From the NCBI RefSeq assembly GCF_036320965.1, contig NC_092235.1:10024651-10088650 (forward strand): DNA of 64,000 bases, given 5' to 3'. The DNA is from Panulirus ornatus. Its lineage: Eukaryota > Arthropoda > Malacostraca > Decapoda > Palinuridae. Positions 46,408-58,639 of the stretch are shown here, piece after piece. The translations under genes and the position numbers were made by a program. Every line of letters begins with the position of its first letter. Within the stretch, counting starts at the first letter, position 1. The notes beneath the pieces are model-generated. The model had not been told where the DNA came from, ran no database searches, and saw only the letters and a program-made list of their open reading frames with translations.

Positions 46408-47630
46408 AGTGTTTTTTGCATCACTATATTTATCAAAGTTCCTGCTTTCTGACTATATAATATAATACAAGGCAAGATTATGAGAGGAGTATGTTCACTG
46501 TTAGAAAAATAACAAGCAGTGAAGCAAAGAGGGTAAGGAAGGTGATTTGCAATATGTGGAGTGGACTCAATGGCACAAGAGTACATTGGGTTAGGAACTG
46601 AAGAAAGATCACCAATACAGAAGGAAGAAAGAGAGCATAGAGGATAAGAAGGAAAAGTAACTCCACTAATGACTAACATTATAGAACAACCAGAAGGAAT
46701 CTATGTGCTAAATAAGAAGGATACGCAGAAAAGACAAAAGAGGGAAGTCTAAAATGAAAACACTTATGCCATATCTTATCAAATGCTTTGCAGATGAATA
46801 AGATCTATGAAAAAAATTCAGCAAAAGCCTTTAGGGAGGAAGATCACAAATGAGTCACATAGGAATAACACCCATAGACCTTGCACTGTCAGTCATACTG
46901 ATGATCTGGAAGAAGGGAATGAGTTTCAAAATATCTAAAAATGTGAGTTAATCCATTCTTTGTGGACAATAAGTATATGTTCGATATTTCATTTTCTGTT
47001 CTGTGGTTGGTGTGTATAAAACTAAGTTTCTTGAATCACCCACTCCTGCCTCAAGGTGTAAAATACTGCCATTAATAATTGTGTTGGCATACCATGCACT
47101 GTTATCAGGTGCTAGTCTATTTCCTTTTTTACAGACACTGGTCAGTCTATGCAAAAATGTCAAGGATGTCTGTAGGAGATCTGTGTCCTTTCATTACTAA
47201 GCCTCTTAGTAATAATCTTTATGTAAAAAAAACATCCAAAAATACCATACATCTCCCTACATATGCCTGACTACTGGCATATCTCATATGCCAGGCAGCA
47301 GAACAGCATAACTTAAAGGGTGTGAAGTACAAGCATACAATTTTCTATCATGCTGAGTTGTATATCAATTCTATTAAAAAATGATGTTCTAGTTTATCCT
47401 AATAACATACTCACGGAGATTTTTGTTTAAAATAATCGGTTCAAGTGGGAATCAGAGTTTTACTATCATCAACAAAATGCATCTGTCAAAGGGAGCCTTC
47501 TGCTTTACTGTCTAATATCCATTTACACATATTCAAAATTTATACCACTATTACTGTCCTCCTACAGAAAAGTTCATCACAGACAATCAGATCATTGTAT
47601 CTGACTTCCCCATTTTCACTTATTTATATA
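46408..47630. other. No recognisable feature
   Basis: AT-rich unique sequence. Short frames on both strands (for example the minus-strand 46948-47163) have no family resemblance I can name. Given the flanking Dscam exon it is probably intronic. Confidence 0.4.
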
Positions 47631-47639
47631 TTTATATAT

Positions 47640-49764
47640 ATTTATTATACTCTGTTGCTGTCTCCCACGTTAGCAAGGTAGCGCAAGGAAACAGACGAAA
47701 GAATGGTCCAACCCACCCACATACACGTGCATAAACATACACGTCCACACACATACATATACATACCTATACATTTCAATGTATACACATATATACATAC
47801 ACAGACATATACATATATACACATGTGCATAATTCACACTTGCTGCCTTTATCCATTCCCATCGCCACCCCACCACATGAAATGACAACCCCCCTCCCCC
47901 CCGCATGTGTGTGAGGTAGCGCTAGGAAAAGACAACAGAGGCCACATTCGTTCACACTCAATCTCTAGCTGTCATGTATAATGCACCGAAACCACAGCTC
48001 CCTTTCCACATCCAGGCCCCACAAAACTTTCCATGGTTTACTCCAGATGCTTCACATGCCCTGGTTCAATCCACTGACAGCACGTTGACCCCAGTATACC
48101 ACATCGTTCCAATTCACTCTATTTCTTGCATGCCTTTCACCTGCCTGCATGTTCAGGCCCCAATCGCTCAAAATCTTTTTCATTCCATCCTTCCACCTCC
48201 AATTTGGTCTCCCACTTCTCCTCATTCCCTCCACCTCTGACACATATATCTTCTTTGTCAATCTTCCCTCACTCATTCTCTCCATGTGACCAAACCATTT
48301 CAAAACACCCTCTTCTGCTCTCTCAACCACACTCTTTTTATTACCACACGTCTCTCTTACCCTTTCATTACTTACTCGATCAAACCACCTCATACCACAC
48401 ATTGTCCTCAAACATCTCATTTCCAACACATCCACCCTCCTCTGCACAACCCCATTTTATAGCCCATGCCTCGCAACCATGCAACATTGTTGGAACCACT
48501 ATTCCTTCAAACATACCCAATTTTGCTTTCCGAGATAATGTTCTCGCCTTCCACACATTTTTCAACGCTCCCAGAACTTTTGCCCCGTGCCCCACCCTGT
48601 GACTCACTTCTGCTTCCATGGTTCCATCTGCTGCCAAATCCACTCCCAGATATCTAAAACACTTCACTTCCTCCAGTTTTTCTCCATTCAAACTTACCTC
48701 CCAATTGACTTGTCCCTCAACCCTACTATACCTAATAACCTTGCTCTTATTCACATTTACTCTCAGCTTTCTTCTTTCACACACTTTACCAAACTCTGTC
48801 ACCAGCTTCTGCAGTTTCTCACCTGAATCAGCCACCAGTGCTGTATCATCAGGGAACAACAACTGACACTTCTCAAACCCTCTCATCGACAACAGACTCT
48901 CTCAAAACTCTTGGATTCACCTCCTTAACAACCCCATCCATAAAGAAATCAAACAACCATGGAGACATCACACACCCCTGCCGAAAACCAACATTCACTG
49001 AGAACCAATCACTTTCCTCTCTTCCTACTCATACACATGCCTTACATCCTCAATAAAAACTTTTCACTGCTTCCAGCAACTTGCCTCCCACACCATATAT
49101 TCTTAATACCTTCCACAGAGCATCTCTATCAACTCCATCATATACCTTCTTTAGATCCATAACTGCTACATACAAATCCATTTGTTTTTCTAAGTATTTC
49201 TCACATGCATTCTTCAAAGCAAACACCTGATCCACTTCTTAAACCACAATGCTCTTCCCCAATCTGATGCTCTGTACATGCTTTCACCCTCTCAGTCAAT
49301 ACCCTCCCATATAATTTCCCAGGAATACTCAACAAACTTATAACTCTGTAATTTGTGCACTCACCTTTATCCCCTTTGCCTTTGTACAATGGCACTATGC
49401 ATGCATTCCGCCAATCCTCAGGCACCTCACCATGAGTCATACAAACATAAAATATCCTTACCAACCAGTCAACAACACAGTCACCCCCTATTTTAATAAA
49501 TTCACAGCAATACCATCCAAACACGCTGCCTCGCCAGCTTTCATCTTTTGCAAAACTTTTACTACCTCTTCTCTGTTTACCAAATCATTCAACCTATCCC
49601 TCTCACTTTGCACACCACCTTGACCAAAACATCCTATATCTGCCACTCTTATCATCTAACACATTCAGCAAACCTTCAAAATACTCACTCCATCTCCTCA
49701 CATTACCACTACTTGTTATTATCTCGCCACTAGCCCCCTTCACCGATGTTCCCATTTGTTCCCA
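47640..49764 (-). mobile_element. LINE-1 O, 5'-truncated, decayed
   Basis: Antisense copy with the long 3' UTR. 48052-48447 holds the C-terminal domain ending NQGM, and 48380-48892 holds the end of RT, with the catalytic box changed to FPDDT. The RT N-terminal part is at 49050-49235 and 49201-49524. It is truncated at the MGTSV position of the linker. Several deletions are present, for example between DQVFALKN and GFRS near 49237. Confidence 0.9.
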
Positions 49765-49796
49765 TTTTTACTTATTCTACTTATAATTATGCAGGA

Positions 49797-49995
49797 CCAA
49801 TTCTAGCAAAGAGTCCTGATGTTACCCATGGCCTTTCTAAAGACTCTTTCAGCCCAAGGCAGCACTTATTCTAGCAGCAGGGGAATGTAAACTCCTTTAG
49901 AATGATAAGTTCTTTGACAACACTGTACTCCCAATAACACAGCCTAACTAAAGGTCAGTTTTTACTCGTGGTGTAACCTCTTGCAGGCAGAGCCA
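49797..49995. repeat. Diverged dispersed repeat, copy 2
   Basis: Similar in order and spacing to 10676-10885 (GACCAATT, GTCCTGATGTTA, CAGCCCAAGGC, GTAAACTCCTTT). It starts shortly after the truncated 5' end of LINE-1 O. Confidence 0.55.
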
Positions 49996-51666
49996 GGTAA
50001 CACTGACTTCCCATTTACTCCCATATACAACCGATGCTCTGTTAAGGTTCATTAATGACCAGTTCCAAGAAGAATAAAAAAAAATCCTCCCTGGATCGAC
50101 ATTGTCCAATTCATTTCCCCTAATGTACCAGCAGTAAAATAGAAAAGGCATAGTAAACCTAAGCCCATAGGGTTTGTCTTCACCTCCCCTACCAGTGGCA
50201 CAGAGTTAGAAAATGATCTTGACTAAGTTGCACGGTGCTGTAGCAACAATTAGGGTCCTGTGTACTGAAAACATAGCCCTGTAGAATTTCCCTGGATAAA
50301 TACCCTCCTATTTAACTCCCTTACAGAAACTGGGACACAGGATCTCGATCCTTGGGGTCTGTTTTTCTTCTCCTATCGCTAAAAAAGGATTAAGGAATGA
50401 TCAATACATCAGTAACAACCAAGGTTTCAGGCAATGAAAGCAATCAAATCCTTGCTCAAGTTTCATGAGGAAAGAGTCACTTGAGTTATCTAAGCATCTA
50501 CCCAGGGGGTGTTTACCTCTAGGTAGACACCTTCCAACTTAGGTTTCCCTAGAGAACCATCTGTACACTAGATAAGGACTTACCTAAAGCTGATGCAGGA
50601 TTACAAGATGATCTTATCTCGATGACAATCATGTAGTAAACCAGCAACCAGTACTGTTCTATGCACTGGGCATAGTACACTACTTCAGGCATGGGACCTT
50701 AGGCTTTAAGGTCTGGCTTTTACCTCCCATATTCATGCCAGGGTTATGAACTGAACTTCACAATGAATGGTACGTAACTCCACCAATAATGGCAAAGTAA
50801 ACAACTAAATTCAGGGAGAAAGACATTTGGTGGACCATCCCACAAAGAATGAACCTTTCAACTGTTTGCATGTATGACCATCAAAACTTAGTTCCATACA
50901 CAATACCACCACCACCACAGAAGAGGTATACAACAAATCACATATGCCATGCAGTATTTCACAGTCCTCTGAAAAACAAAGATGAGCTTTGGCCTCTCAA
51001 CTTTCACAAGAGGATTGTAAAACTTTAATCATTGTATCAGACTTTATTATAACATGAAAAAACCTGTCAGTTAAACTATAACTAAAATCCTCAAAGGCAA
51101 TGCTTGACTCTTGCTGAACTACAAGACAGTACTTACAACTTCTGTCAAGAAAAATCCAGAAATAAAAGACAGTGATACTATTAAACCTCCTGAAGTCCAA
51201 AAATAAAAATAAAGACACTACAAGGCAATATCAAATAACCATCAGCAGGTTCACCTAATCCCAGCTATCAAGTGTAAATGTATGTTCACGAGCAGTAGCA
51301 ACCACCTCCATGCCACGATATGACATGATAAGCTGTTGTTGAGTGAATGAGAATCTTCTGACTTCATATGCTTTATGACTTTAAAAGGGTGTAAATTCTT
51401 GAGAACACATCTTATTTCAAGGTAAAATGGAGTTTTAATTTCCTGCCAAGAAAGCACTCTCTGTAGGTAAGAAAAAGCATTTGCAGGATAGGACAAGAAG
51501 GTTGCTGCTGAAGAACCTAAATATAAAATCCAACTATAATTGAACAGATATTTACATGGTATACAAATAAACTCTAAACAATACAATTCTTCTAACCACC
51601 TTAGCAAAGCAGAAATTCCTAACGTTTGCACACAAAAATCATTAAAGACAAGCATTTTATACTTAC
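49996..51666. other. Intron-like sequence, no coding signal
   Basis: AT-rich sequence downstream (minus-strand sense) of the Dscam exon. A near-perfect inverted repeat lies at 50509-50530 (GTGTTTACCT / AGGTAGACAC, two-base loop). I found no second exon here. Confidence 0.45.
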
Positions 51667-51845
51667 ATGTCTCAGCGGGAAGGTCTCTAAGGAGGTCCTT
51701 TTGGGATCATGATAAACAAAAGCACCCTGGACAGAATGATATGGCCCAGAATAAACAATGCCTGAGTCTGTACTCTCCCCATACTGACTCTTTGGCACTG
51801 CTGGCAACTGGAAGGTAGCATATGGGCATATGTCCTCAATATAAT
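51667..51845 (-). CDS. Dscam: Dscam cytoplasmic-tail exon (179 bp)
   Basis: Internal exon with a good 3' splice site (branch-like CTAAC, then CCCTTTCTTGCACTCAACAG) and a consensus donor GTAAGT after CAT. It starts in phase 1 and ends in phase 0, giving 59 full codons. The peptide has YIEDICPYATFQL near its start, then YGESTDSGIVYSGPYHSV and GAFVYHD. This matches the endodomain of arthropod Dscam, an immunoglobulin/fibronectin receptor of neurons and haemocytes, where PYATFQL and YHSVxGxFVYHD are conserved. Five tyrosines could be signalling sites. The alternative is another Dscam-family member. No other exon of the gene is recognised in this window, so flanking sequence is probably long intron. 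LINE-1 P lies about 55 bp upstream of the acceptor, in the same orientation. Confidence 0.78.
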
Positions 51846-51899
51846 CTGTTGAGTGCAAGAAAGGGTGCGAGTTAGTGGTCTGCTAATGAGAACTATTTT

Positions 51900-54800
51900 T
51901 TCTTTTTTTTTGTTTTGTCGCTGTCTCCCGCGTTAGCGAGGTAGCGTAAGGAAACAGACGAAAGAATGGCCCAACCCACCCACATACACATGTATATACA
52001 TACACGTCCACACACGCAAATATACATACCTATACATCTCGACGTATACATATATATATACAAACACAGACATATACATATATACACATGTACATAATTC
52101 ATAGTCTGCCTTTATACATTCCCATCACCACCTCGCCACACATGAAATAACAGCCCCCTCCTCCCTCATGTGTGCGAGGTAGCGCTAGGAAAAGACAACA
52201 AAGGCCACATTCGTTCACAATCAGTCTCTAGCTGTCATGTAATAATGCACCGGAACCACAGATCCCTTTCCACATCCAGGCTCCACAGAACTTTCCATGG
52301 TTTACCCCAGACGCTTCACATGCCCTGGGTCAATCCATTGACAGCACGTCGACCCCGGTATACTATGTCGTTCCAATTCACTCTATTCCTTGCACGCCTT
52401 TCACCCTCCTGCATGTTCAGGCCCCGATCACTCAAAATCATTTTCACTCCATCTTTCCACCTCCAATTCGGTCTCCCACTTCTCCTCGTTCCCTCCACCT
52501 CTGACACATATATCCTCTTGGTCAATCTTTCCTCACTCATTTTCTCCATGTGACCAAACCATTTCAAAACATCCTCTTCTGCTCTCTCAACCACACTCTT
52601 TTTATTACCACACATCTCTCTTACCCTATCATTACTTGATCAAACCACCTCATTCCACATATTATCCTCAAACATCTCATTTCCAGCACATCCACCCTCC
52701 TCCGCACAACTCTATCCATAGCCCACGCCTCACAACCATATAACATTGTTGGAACCACGATTCCTTCAAACATACACATTTTTGCTTTCCGAGACAATGT
52801 TCTCGACTTCCACACATTCTTCAACACTCCCAGAATTTTCACCTCCTCCCCCACCCTATGATTCTCTTCCATTTCCATGGTACCATACACTGCCAAATCC
52901 ACTCCCAGATACCTAAAACACTTCACTTCCTCCAGTTTTTCTCCATTCAAACTTACCTCCCAATTGACTTGACCCTCAACCCTACTGTAACTAATAATCT
53001 CTCAGCTTTCTTCTTTCACAGACTTTACCAAACTCAGTCACCAGCTTCTGCAGTTTCTCACATGAATCAGCCACCAGCGCTGTATCATCAGCGAACAACA
53101 ACTGGCTCACTTCCCAAGCTCTTTCATCCACAACAGACTGCATACTTGCCCCTCTTTCAAAAACTCTTGCATTCACCTCCCTAACAACCCCATCCATAAA
53201 CAAATTAAACAACCATGGAGACATCACACACCCCTGCCGCAAACCTACATTCACTGAGAACCAATCACTTTCCTCTCTTCCTACACGTACACATGCCTTA
53301 CATCCTCAATAAAAACTTTCCACTGCTTCTAACAACTTGCCTTCCACACCATATATTCTTAATACCTTCCACAGAGCATCTCTATCAACTCTATCATATG
53401 CCTTCTCCAGATTCGTAAATGCTACATACAAATCCATTTGCTTTTCTAAGTATTTCTCACATACATTCTTCAAAGAAAACACCTGATCCACACATCCTCT
53501 ACCACTTCTGAAACCATACTGCTCTTCCCCAATCTAATGCTCTGTACATGGTTTCACCCTCTCAGTCAATACCCTCCCATATAATTTCCCAGGAATACTA
53601 AACAAACTCATACCTCTATAATTTGAGCACTCTCTTTTATCCCCTTTGCCTTTGTACAAAGGCACTATGCAAGCATTCCGCCAATCTTCATGCACCTCAC
53701 CATTAGTCATACATACATTGAATAACCTTACCAACCAGTCAACAATACAGTCACCCCCTTTTTTGATAAATTCCACTGCAATACCATCCAAACCCGCTGC
53801 CTTGGAAGCTTTCATCTTCCACAAAGCTTTTACTACCCCTTCTCTGTTTACCAAATCATTTTCCCTAACCCTCTCACTTTGCACACCATCTCGACCAAAA
53901 CACCCTATATCTGCCACTCTATCATCAAACACATTCAACAAACCCTCAAAATACTCACTCCATCTTCTCACATCACCACTACTTGTTATCACCTCCCCAT
54001 TAGCCCCCTTCACTGAAGTTCCCATTTGTTCTCTTGTCTTATGCACCTTATTTACCTCCTTCCAAAACATCTTTTTACTCTCCCTAAAATTTAATGATAC
54101 TCTCTCACCCTAACTCTCATTTGCCCTCTTTTTCACCTCTTGCACCTTTCTCTTGACCTCCTGCCTCTTTCTTTTATACATCTCCCACTTATTTGCATTA
54201 TTTCTCTGCAAAAATCATCCAAATGACTCTCTCTTCTCTTTCACTAATAATCTTACTTCTTCATCCCACCACTCACTACCTTTCTAATCTGCCCACTTCC
54301 CACGCTTCTTATGCAACAAGCATCTTTTGCGCAAGCCATCACCGCTTCCCTATATACATCCCATTCCTCCCCCACTCCCCTTACGTCCTTTGTTCTCACC
54401 TCTTTCCATTCTGTACTCAGTCTCTCCTGGTACTTCCTCACACAAGTCTCCTTCCCAAGTTAACTCACTCTCACCACTCTTTTCACCCCAACATTCTTCT
54501 TCTTTTCTGAAAACCTCTACAAATCTTCACCTTTGCCTCCACAAGATAATGATGAGACATCCCTCCAGTTGCACCTCTCAACACATTAACATCCAAAAGT
54601 CTCTCTTTCGCGCACCTATCAATTAACACGTAATCCAATAACGCTCTCTGGCCATCTCTCCTACTTACATACATATACTTATGCATATCTCTCTTTTTAA
54701 ACCAGGTATTCCCAATCAACAGTCCTTCTTCAGCACATAAATCTACAAGCTCTTCACCATTTCCATTTACAACACTGAACACCCCATGTACACCAATTTT

Positions 54801-55424
54801 TCCCTCAACTGCCACATTACTCACCTTTGTATTCAAATCACCCATCACTATAACCCAGTCTCGTGCATCAAAACTACTAACACACTCACTCAGCTGCTCC
54901 CAAATCACTTGCCTCTCATGATCTTTCTTCTCATGCCAAGGTGCATATGCACCAATAATCACCCATCTCTCTCCATCAACTTTCAGTTTTACCCATATCA
55001 ACCTAGAGTTTACTTTCTTACACTCTATCACATACTCCCACAACTCCTGTTTCAGGAGTACTGCTACTCCTTCCCTTGCTCTTGTCTTCTCACTAACCCC
55101 TGATTTTACTCCCAAGACATTCCCAAACCACTCTTCCTCTTTACCCTTAAGCTTTGTTTCACTCAGAGCCAAAACATCCAGGTTCCTTTCCTCAAACATA
55201 CTACCTATCTCTCCTTTTTTCTCATCTTGGTTACATCCACACACATTTAGACACCCCAATCTGAGCCTTCGAGGAGGATGAGCACTCCCTGTGTGACTCC
55301 CTCTGTTTCCCATTTTCGAAAGTTAAAATACAAGGAGGGGAGGGTTTCCAGACCCCCGCTCCCATCCCCTTTTGTCGCCTTCTACGACATGCGAGGAATG
55401 CGTGGGAAGTATTCTTTCTCCCCT
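51900..55424 (-). mobile_element. LINE-1 P, full-length, moderately decayed
   Basis: Antisense copy from the 3' terminus (GTCGCTGTCTCCCGCGTTAGCGAGG) through the long 3' UTR to the 5' module ending near 55424. The endonuclease is open from 55313 to 54483 with GCLNVCG, SETK, GAYAP and GDLNTK, but SDH has become SHH, so a catalytic aspartate is missing. Other pieces: 54253-54441, 53534-54070 (RT N-terminal), 52991-53254 (GLRQGCVMSPW, FADD), 52621-52950, and 52316-52615 (C-terminus ending NGLTQGM). It sits just upstream of the Dscam exon. Confidence 0.92.
55318..55424 (-). promoter_or_regulatory. LINE-1 P 5' UTR module
   Basis: Minus-strand AGGGGAGAAAGAATACTTCCC ... GTCGTAGAAGGCGACAAAAGGGG ... 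AAACCCTCCCCTCC, homologous to 31293-31415 and to the 5' half of the SINE. Confidence 0.6.
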
Positions 55425-55521
55425 ATTCTAAGTGTAATAAATCTACAGTTCTACCTGGCAATTAATGATAACTTACAAAACTGCAAAGGCAATCAAAAGT
55501 TATTACAGTCAAGAGATAAAG

Positions 55522-55592
55522 CCAGATGATCTTCAGATCATTATACCTGTAACAGCACTATAAACCAGATGATCTTTAGATCATTATACCTG
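55522..55592. repeat. 43-bp tandem repeat, units 1 and 2 (unit 2 interrupted)
   Basis: Unit CCAGATGATCTTTAGATCATTATACCTGTAACAGCACTATAAA (two 20-mers or fewer: start CCAGATGATC, end GCACTATAAA) at 55522-55564. A second unit starts at 55565 and is cut by LINE-1 Q at 55593. Each unit has a perfect 7-bp inverted repeat, ATGATCT/AGATCAT. Confidence 0.85.
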
Positions 55593-56531
55593 GAAGCGTT
55601 GAAGACTGTGTGGAAGGCAGGAACCTTATCTCGGAGAGCAAAAATGGGTATGTTTGAAGGAATAGTGGTTCCAACAATGTTGTATGGTTGCGAGGCGTGG
55701 GCTATGGATAGGGTTGTGCAGAGGAAGGTGGATGTGTTGGAAATGAGATGTTTGAGGACAATATGTGGTGTGAGGTGGTTTGATCGAGTAAGTAATGAAA
55801 GGGTAAGAGAGATTTGTGGTAATGAAAAGAGTGTGGTTGAGAGAGCAGAAGAGGGTGTATTGAAATGGTTTGGTCACATGGAGAGAATGAGTAAGGAAAG
55901 ATTGACAAAGAGGATATATGTGTCAGAGGTGGAGGGAACGAAGAGAAGTGGGAGACCAAATTGGAGGTGGAAGGATGGAGTGAAAAAGATTTTGAGCGAT
56001 TGGGGCCTCAACATACAGGAGGGTGAAAGACATGCAAGGAATAGAGTGAATTGGAACGATGTGGTATACCGGGGTCGACGTGCTGTCAATGGATTGAACC
56101 ATGGCATGTGAAGCGTCTGGGGTAAACCATGAAAAGTTTTGTGGGGCCTGGATGTGGAAAGGGAGCTGTGGTTTCAGCGCATTACACATGACAGCTAGAG
56201 ACTGGGTAAGAATGAATGTGGCCTTTGTTGTCTTTTCCTAGCACTACCTCGTGTGCACGCAGGGGGAAGGGGGTGCCATTTCGTGTGTGGCAGGGTGGCG
56301 GCGGGAATGGATGAAGGCAGTATGTATGAATATGCACATGTGTATATATGTATATGTCTGTGTATGTATATGTATATGTTGAAATGTGTAGGTATGTATA
56401 TGTACGTGTGTAGGTGTTTATGTATATACATGTGTATGAGGGTGGGTTGGGCCATTCTTTTGTATATTTCCTTGCGCTACCTCACTAATGCGGGAGACAG
56501 TGACAAAGTACAATAAAGAAAAATAAAAAAA
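55593..56531 (+). mobile_element. LINE-1 Q, 5'-truncated, inserted in the 43-bp repeat
   Basis: Starts at the GALKNVWKSRTL position. The coding remnant is open from 55569 to 56111 and contains [25 protein letters not shown] and [10 protein letters not shown], ending NGLNHGM. The long 3' UTR ends TGACAAAGTACAATAAAG with an A-rich tail. The broken repeat unit resumes at 56532 (CTGTAACAGCACTATAAA), with only about 3 bp (CTG) duplicated at the site. Confidence 0.9.
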
Positions 56532-56591
56532 CTGTAACAGCACTATAAACCAAGTGATCTTTAGAACATTATACCTGTAACAGCACTGCAA
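56532..56591. repeat. 43-bp tandem repeat, rest of unit 2 and unit 3
   Basis: Completion of the unit interrupted at 55592, then a third unit from 56550 with a degraded palindrome (GTGATCTTTAGAACAT). The sequence at 56592-56690 shows nothing recognisable. Confidence 0.8.
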
Positions 56592-56689
56592 GTCTATTTA
56601 ATCCTCCCAGCATGACAATCAAAACTCTTTCCATAATGAATGTACACATAATGTAGGGCAAAATATGTAATCATCCCAGCGGGCCGAAT

Positions 56690-58310
56690 GAACTGCATGT
56701 GGCATTATGGATCCAGAGAAAGCATATGAGTGTTGGCAGTAAAGCCAAATAAAAAGTGCCATAAATACATGGAGTCAAAAAAAAGTTACACAGAGTTTCT
56801 ACTGGAAAAGTAAAGCATATGTGTAAGCAGGGGGAAAGAGAACGAGTGGACCTCGGTGAAAATGGGTCTGCATCAAGGATATATGGCATTACCATTTGTT
56901 ATATCTGTTTATAATGCTAAGGGTCTTAGGAAGGACAGAATTAAAGCAAAGGTTCCTAAACCCAGGGTTGTGACCCAAATTAGGGTCACAAGGATATTCC
57001 TGAGGGTCTCAGTAAGGTCTCAGTGAAAAAATTTACTTTTGGCAAAAATTATGAAATATCACAATTACATAAAGAAATTGGGGGAATTACATGGAATTAC
57101 AAAAGTAAAATGGGTGCCAATAAAGCCTCTCTATATACTTAAAACACATTTGAGCCAGTCATGTCTGATACTCGCACTGGAACACCAAGTCACTGAGTGT
57201 TCATATGAAGCCTTACTCTCAACCCTCAGTATTGATGTTGCGCTGTCCAAGGATCAGACAGTACAGAAGAAGGTTGAGATCTTTGATACTAGAAATAAAG
57301 CAAGATTTTGCCTGAATCTCATCCGTTTAAGCTGTGAAGATGAAGTACAGATGCAGAATAGTACCTGTTCAGAAAATGTATGATTGTATGTCCAAGAATA
57401 GGAAAATGTGGTCATTGGCAAGAATTTGTATAATCTTGAATGGAAAAATTCTGCCATTTCCCCATTAAGGTCATACTGTCATTCAAAACTTCCCTAGAAC
57501 GTTGCTTGTTTTCCCTATTTCTTTTTTTGTAATTAGTTTCCATTTATGAGTGATGTGCCCGTGAGTGTGAATGTTAAGCAAAACATATAGTGTAGTATAC
57601 ACAGTGTATAATACATCAGCCCTTTGAGGCCACCTGGTCAGGAAAAGATTCTACTTAGGGTCCTAATCAAAAACGTTTGGGAAACACTGGTCTAAAGTAT
57701 TTTGGGAGTGGGGAGGCATTGGTGGTGAATCAGTTACTGTTTGTAAATGATATGACTGGTTATCGACTCCAGAGACAAACTCTGTAAGCAAGAGACAAGA
57801 GTTTGGGAGAGTAGGTAAAAGAAAATATCACAGTAAATGAGAACAAAAGTAAGTTAATGATGTGTTGCTGGGTGATGAGAGAATGGTAGTGTCAGTTCGA
57901 ATGGGGAGGACTTAGAGGATCTCCTGTGATTAAGATACCTAGGAGTGGACTTTGCAGGGAATCATGGGGTATAGCAGTCCTGGTAGTTGTATGGATATGG
58001 GTCTAGGGCCAAGAATGCTCAAGATGGTGGATAAGGTGAAAATGAATTGCCTGAGAGGCAGGGTGATTGTATGAGGAATGATAATGTAAGAGACAGGCCT
58101 GGCAGTAAGAGATGTATGACTCACAGAATTGACCAGGGGGTGTTGAAATGGTCTGAATGTATGAAAAGGATGAAAGAAGACTGGCTAATATGATAAGTGT
58201 GTCAGAAGTGGAAGAAGCATAGGGAAGAGGGAAACCAGGAAGATGGGAGCGAAGGGGGATTTGGGTTTTGTGGAAATATCGTAATCAATGAGGTAAGAGG
58301 TGCTGCTACT
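56690..58310 (+). pseudogene. Second RTE-like family, RT and C-terminal fossil, split by a transposon
   Basis: 56703-56945 translates as a degraded RT core: an MDPEKAYE motif A, a short SFYWKSKAYV block, then WVCIKD and a gap where the RQGCVMSP motif should be. The sequence is interrupted at 56947 and resumes at 57698 with NQLLF followed by a degraded ADD box near 57735-57760, an ENKSKLMM block, and a LRYLGVDFAG block near 57935. It ends with a VLKWSECMKRM block near 58140-58175. The order is the same as LINE-1 but the residues differ consistently, indicating a related family. Frames change often. Confidence 0.62.
56947..57689. mobile_element. Nonautonomous hAT-like DNA transposon, nested
   Basis: Ends form imperfect terminal inverted repeats: left CAAAGGTTCCTAAACCC, right (reverse complement) CAGTGTTTCCCAAACG, about 11 of the first 16 matching. 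Both ends continue into GGGTCACAA/GGGTCCTAA-type sequence, resembling hAT termini (CAGTGTTTCCCAAAC). The flanks AATTAAAG and GTCTAAAG fit a decayed 8-bp target duplication. The 743-bp body has an open frame at 57039-57383 on the plus strand that I do not recognise as transposase. Removing it reunites the RT fossil at the expected point between the VLGR and FADD regions. Confidence 0.6.
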
Positions 58311-58639
58311 GTGTAAAGAAGCTCAAATGGGGTAAAGTATTGTTTCAACACCCCAAAGGGATACTCTAGTTTTACTGGAGTAGCCAAGTCTCAACCCGCC
58401 TTCCCATGGTGACCTCCTTAGTACACCCCTTAGAGGTGGAACTGAAGGGGGATGCATAGCCCAGTTACATTAGGGCAATACTTTTAGATTTGGACAAACA
58501 AACACCTGAGGTGTACTGTTTCTTTTAGTTTTTGATAATTTTGGAGCCTCTCTGCCTCAGGAAACAGTGCCCTGGATTTGTCCCTGCCAGTGACCTGTCA
58601 AGGGTGAGGCACAAAGGCCAAGAAGTGGCATTGGAGTCT
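58311..58639. other. Probable LINE UTR sequence between two elements
   Basis: Non-coding stretch with CCCAAAGGGATACTC and GCCTCAGGAAACAGTGCCCTGG. It lies between the 3' coding end of one second-family LINE and the endonuclease start of the next, so it probably contains the 3' UTR of the first and the 5' UTR of the second. Confidence 0.4.

Noticed and set aside
57039..57383. 114-codon frame inside the hAT-like element as a transposase
   Set aside because: No DDE or dimerisation-domain motif is recognisable, and the element is only 743 bp, so it is probably nonautonomous.
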